A stretch of 25,989 nucleotides of DNA from NCBI GenBank assembly GCA_001304015.1, contig LJUY01000037.1, positions 1 to 25,989 of the forward strand, in the 5' to 3' direction. Positions 22,859 through 25,989 of this stretch are shown piece after piece. The translations under genes were made by a program, and so were the position numbers. The notes under the pieces are model-generated. The model had not been told where the DNA came from. It ran no database searches and was given only the letters and a program-made list of their open reading frames with translations. Positions within the stretch are counted from its first letter, which is position 1. Every line of letters starts with the position of its first letter. Source of the stretch: a candidate division Zixibacteria bacterium SM23_81. GTDB lineage: Bacteria > SM23-81.

Positions 22859-25570
22859 ATGAAAGCGACTGCTTTTGTGACTATGATGGTGATGGCTTTG
22901 CTGTCGACAGCAGCGTCTGCCGGTGTGCCCGGTCTGATCAGTTACCAGGGCACATTGACCGACGGAGATGGTGTGGCCCTGGATACCACCGTGGCCATGA
23001 CCTTCAGCATCTACACGGATTCTGTTGGTGGGAGTCAAATCTGGACGGAGACGCAGTCGGCCGTGGCAGTTGTCAGTGGCGTGTTCAATGTCCTTTTGGG
23101 CAGCGTCAATGAGATGGCCGACACGGTGTTCAGCGATCCTGTACGCTGGCTGGGCGTTCAGGTAGGATCGGATCCCGAGCTGGCCCCCCGGCAGCGGATC
23201 GCGGCGTTGGGATATGCCTTCCGGGCAGCCAAAGCCGATACGGCAGAATACGCCCAAAGTGATGGCGGTGGCTGGGTGGACGACGGCACAGTCCTTCGAC
23301 TTGAGACGGACACCGATTCTGTGGGCATCGGGACAACCAGCCCAGCGGCCAAACTGGATGTGCGCGGAACCTTCAACGTGGGCGTCAACGACAGCGGCTA
23401 TAACGTGAACTTCTACGGGCAGTACAGTGGAAGTCGCCTGTTTTGGGACGAGAACAAGATGGCCCTCAGGGCTGGCTGGGACTACGACGGCAGCCACTGG
23501 GCTCCGGCAAACGTGGGCTCGAGATCCTTCGCTGTGGGATATAACCCCATGGCCAGCGGAACCGCCTCAATCGCTATGGGTGCCCTCACCACGGCCAATG
23601 CCAACTATGCCACTGCCATGGGCTATCAAACCCTGGCCAGCAATCTCTACGCCACCGCCATGGGACAAAACACCACCGCCAGCGGTCCTTTTTCAATGGC
23701 CATGGGGACAGAGACAGTTGCCAGCGGGGGCGCTTCGATAGCCACCGGATTGTTGACAACGGCCAGCGCGGACCTGGCCATAGCCATGGGAGATCGCACC
23801 ACCGCCAGCGGTAACTACTCGCTGGCCATGGGTCAGTATCTCACGGCAGGGCCGGGGGCCAACACCATGATCTTGGGCCGGGGGATGAGCAACTCCAACC
23901 GCCTGGTCAACAACATCGCCAACTCCCTCATGGTCGGTTTCAACGATACTACGGCCACCCTGTTCGTGGGCGGACCGGATTCCCGCGTGGGCGTTGGGAC
24001 CAGCAGCCCTTCTGAGAAGCTGCATGTCCATGGGAACATTCGAGCCGAAAACGCTTATCTGATCGGGGCATCACCGGTGTTCTCCATCGCGGGCACAGAA
24101 AACCTTCTGGTGGGCGCCGCTGCCGGGGCCAGCAACACCGGTGAGTATGGCACCTTCGTGGGGCATTATGCCGGACAGGACAATCAGGGAAACTTCAATA
24201 CCTTCCTGGGGCTGTCTGCCGGCACCTCCAATCTCACGGGCTCTAAGAACACCTTTGTAGGTCAAGGAGCGGGCTACAATAATACCACCGGCTTTGAGAA
24301 CACCTTCTTGGGACAGGTGACGGGTCTGTCGAATACCTCGGGAAGCTGCAACACGTTTCTGGGAAAATCCGCCGGCTACCAAAATGCCACCGGAGACAGC
24401 AACGTCTTCATAGGCTATAAAGCGGGTTACACCGAGATTGGTTCCAACAAGCTCTATATCGCCAATGGCTCCGACACCAGCGATGTGCTGGTGTATGGTG
24501 ATTTCTCCTCTGGAAAGGTGGGCATCGGGACCCTCAGCCCCTCCTCAAGGCTGCACGTGGACGGGGCCATTCGGTTGGGCGCCGGAGAGCGCGATTTTCA
24601 GGTCCAGGAGGTGGAGCCCGGCGATCCGTCGGGTTGGTCGGCCCTGATCGATTATGGAGGCATCGGCATTGGCAGCGAGACCGGCAATAACCATCAGATG
24701 ATCATGTTCACCGATGGGGCCGGCTCTGAGGACATCTTCACCGTGGCCACCAGCGAGAACAACGGCAGCACCTGGGAGGCGGACTTCGTCATCCAGCAAA
24801 ACGGCCGAGTGGGTATCGGAACAGCCAGTCCGTCAAGCAAGCTCGATGTTAGCGGCGACATCAGTACCGATGCCCTTTATAAAATAGGGGGAAACGCGGT
24901 ACTATCGGTGTCGAGCCCCATGAACACCATGGTGGGTGTCGGGGCGGGAGGAAACAATACCGGATATTACACAACTTTTGTGGGAGACAGCACCGGGTAT
25001 AATAACCAAGGCTATCAGAACACATTCTTAGGAGCCTGGGCAGGCCGCTCTAACACCACGGGCGACTACAACACATTCTTAGGATACGCGGCGGGCTACA
25101 GCCACGACCAAGGCCCTTGGAATACATTCATAGGATCTTTCGCAGGACAATTAAACACAACAGGTTGGAGGAACACGTTCTTAGGAGCACGTGCAGGTGT
25201 GACCAGCACTTCAGACACCGGCAACGTCTTTATCGGTTTTGAAGCCGGACAAAACCTGACGGGCTCCGATCAACTGTGCATCGCGAATAGTGCAGGTAAT
25301 TGCTTAATTTATGGTGATTTCTCAACTCGCTATGTGGGCTTCGGAACGACCAATCCAACAAGCAAAGTGCAAGTCATTGGAAATGTTGACGCACAAGGTT
25401 TCACCATCAGCGGTGTGCCTGTGGGAACCTCTAGCGATTCATACTGGTCAGCAAGTGGTGGTGACATCTACTACAATTCTGGCAATGTAGGAATCGGAAC
25501 CAGCAGTCCTGAGGTACCGCTTCACGTACAGGGCGGTACCTCCATATCAACAGGAACGGCGGAGATGTGA
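22859..25570 (+). CDS. Large secreted fibre-like protein with YadA-head-like and NTFLG-type repeats (frameshifted at its end)
   Basis: From ATG at 22859 (AAAGGAGG seven bases upstream) the frame gives 903 residues. A signal peptide ends near STAASA. A conserved N-terminal domain follows (SYQGTLTDGDG, MTFSIYTDS, WTETQ, GVFNVLLGS, RWLGVQVGSD, AALGYAFRA), common in secreted proteins of candidate phyla. About eight 14-residue repeats of the type AMG..T.A.SG.Y (DNA about 23540-23870) resemble the YadA/Hep_Hag left-handed roll. Two blocks of NTFLG..AG..NTTG repeats (about 24100-24430 and 24900-25260) alternate with six VGIGT..P..KLHV.G motifs. The frame stops at TGA 25568-25570, but the coding pattern carries on in the -1 frame. 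It is probably a trimeric or fibrous surface appendage. The 3' part uses more A/T-ending codons than the 5' part. Confidence 0.85.
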   Translation: MKATAFVTMMVMALLSTAASAGVPGLISYQGTLTDGDGVALDTTVAMTFSIYTDSVGGSQIWTETQSAVAVVSGVFNVLLGSVNEMADTVFSDPVRWLGVQVGSDPELAPRQRIAALGYAFRAAKADTAEYAQSDGGGWVDDGTVLRLETDTDSVGIGTTSPAAKLDVRGTFNVGVNDSGYNVNFYGQYSGSRLFWDENKMALRAGWDYDGSHWAPANVGSRSFAVGYNPMASGTASIAMGALTTANANYATAMGYQTLASNLYATAMGQNTTASGPFSMAMGTETVASGGASIATGLLTTASADLAIAMGDRTTASGNYSLAMGQYLTAGPGANTMILGRGMSNSNRLVNNIANSLMVGFNDTTATLFVGGPDSRVGVGTSSPSEKLHVHGNIRAENAYLIGASPVFSIAGTENLLVGAAAGASNTGEYGTFVGHYAGQDNQGNFNTFLGLSAGTSNLTGSKNTFVGQGAGYNNTTGFENTFLGQVTGLSNTSGSCNTFLGKSAGYQNATGDSNVFIGYKAGYTEIGSNKLYIANGSDTSDVLVYGDFSSGKVGIGTLSPSSRLHVDGAIRLGAGERDFQVQEVEPGDPSGWSALIDYGGIGIGSETGNNHQMIMFTDGAGSEDIFTVATSENNGSTWEADFVIQQNGRVGIGTASPSSKLDVSGDISTDALYKIGGNAVLSVSSPMNTMVGVGAGGNNTGYYTTFVGDSTGYNNQGYQNTFLGAWAGRSNTTGDYNTFLGYAAGYSHDQGPWNTFIGSFAGQLNTTGWRNTFLGARAGVTSTSDTGNVFIGFEAGQNLTGSDQLCIANSAGNCLIYGDFSTRYVGFGTTNPTSKVQVIGNVDAQGFTISGVPVGTSSDSYWSASGGDIYYNSGNVGIGTSSPEVPLHVQGGTSISTGTAEM

Positions 25571-25770
25571 TCTTCAACGAGAACGGCGGTGATGTGGGAA
25601 TAGGCACCGCAAGTCCGGCCAGGAAATTACATGTCAACGACGTTCTCAGGCTGGAGCCACGTTCTACATATCCTTCCAGCCCAAGCGATGGTGATATCTG
25701 CGTCGTAGGTAGCGCAGGCGGCCGGCACATCTACTGTTACTTAAACGGTGCTTGGAGACAACTGGATTAG
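25567..25770 (+). CDS. Frameshifted C-terminal piece of the fibre protein
   Basis: This frame contains NENGGDVGIGTASPARKL, then RLEPRSTYPSSPSDGDICV and YCYLNGAWRQLD before TAG. The VGIGT..P..KLHV motif is the seventh of the series in the upstream gene, and the DGDI...IYCYLNGAW end is a standard terminus for such fibre proteins. A GTG at 25567 could start it, but it has no ribosome site. The frame is open upstream as well (NRNGGDVIF from about 25550), so it is almost certainly the tail of the upstream gene separated by a single-base indel near 25545-25565 or by a sequencing error. No slippery heptamer is evident. Confidence 0.7.
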   Translation: MIFNENGGDVGIGTASPARKLHVNDVLRLEPRSTYPSSPSDGDICVVGSAGGRHIYCYLNGAWRQLD

Positions 25771-25841
25771 AAAAGCCCAGTAGATGAGGATGTAAAGCAC
25801 AGTTAAATATTGAAATGACTGTATCAGACCCTTTTTTCCAG

Positions 25842-25868
25842 GGGCACAGCACGCTGTGCCCATTTTTT
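25842..25868 (+). terminator. Intrinsic terminator of the fibre gene
   Basis: GGGCACAG (25842-25849) pairs with CTGTGCCC (25854-25861) around a four-base loop and is followed by A and six Ts. It lies about 70 bases after the stop of the frameshifted tail at 25770, supporting one transcript for both pieces. Nothing recognisable follows to the window end. Confidence 0.85.
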
Positions 25869-25989
25869 ATGGCCCTCCTGTGTAAGTTCAAAGTGAGGCT
25901 TTTTATAAGCAAGAAGCGAAACGAACCTTAAAAAGTCTGGAATCCTTGGCGCGGGCCTTCCCTTCACCTCAACAGTCACTGTTTTCTTT

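Noticed and set aside
22811-23497. 228-codon open frame on the minus strand
   Set aside because: Antisense to the fibre gene, with His/Arg-rich residues typical of a shadow frame.
24100-25260. CRISPR-like regularly spaced repeats
   Set aside because: The periodicity is protein-level NTFLG..AG repeats in one reading frame, with varying DNA sequence and no spacers or cas genes.
25540-25570. Programmed -1 frameshift in the fibre gene
   Set aside because: No slippery X_XXY_YYZ heptamer and no following stem-loop were found, so an indel or sequencing error is simpler.

Overview
This looks like a chromosomal segment from an uncultured bacterium of moderate GC, probably in or near the FCB superphylum or one of its neighbouring candidate phyla (Zixibacteria, KSB1, Latescibacteria or WOR-3 type). 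The taxonomic hints are a secreted papain-like protease ending in a FlgD-like/sorting-type tail (QNYPNPFN motif), a large surface fibre with VGIGT..P..KLHV and NTFLG..AG repeats, and a mixed housekeeping neighbourhood. The placement is inference; no rRNA or marker phylogeny is available here.

Layout. 1-10963 is a long minus-strand run, read right to left: gcvT, thi4, an hsp20, lon, an exported Memo-AMMECR1 fusion, Memo, AMMECR1, a membrane flavin/Fe-S protein, uridine kinase, a small membrane protein, and, after a 513-base gap, the start of a radical SAM gene cut off by the window edge. The Memo, AMMECR1 and radical SAM genes form an AmmeMemoRadiSam locus in which two of the three components are present twice. 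The second copies are fused into one protein with an N-terminal membrane or export segment. The gap before the radical SAM gene holds a decayed tandem duplicate of that gene's own leader and first ~40 codons. 11177-14005 is uvrA (minus).

14006-15809 is mostly non-coding: intrinsic terminators, a long dyad, tandem and palindromic repeats, a REP-like pair, a GIY-YIG nuclease fragment, a small UVR-like protein and a frameshifted MscS remnant. 15810-18620 is a secreted C1 protease with an eight-repeat propeller (minus). 18804-19691 is a double LEA14/WHy lipoprotein (plus). 19744-22447 is an ltaE-recJ operon (minus). 22859-25770 is a surface fibre protein (plus), frameshifted near its end. The ltaE-recJ and fibre transcripts diverge from two near-consensus sigma70-type promoters in 22503-22753.

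Functional reading. gcvT and thi4 abut and both concern glycine. hsp20 and lon are proteostasis genes placed directly upstream of the AmmeMemoRadiSam genes with short gaps and no visible terminator between them. The most unusual part is the AmmeMemoRadiSam operon, with a probable cytoplasmic Memo/AMMECR1 pair, a probable extracytoplasmic fused pair and a membrane flavin/Fe-S protein. That arrangement suggests an envelope-facing redox branch of a system whose biochemical role is still unsettled.
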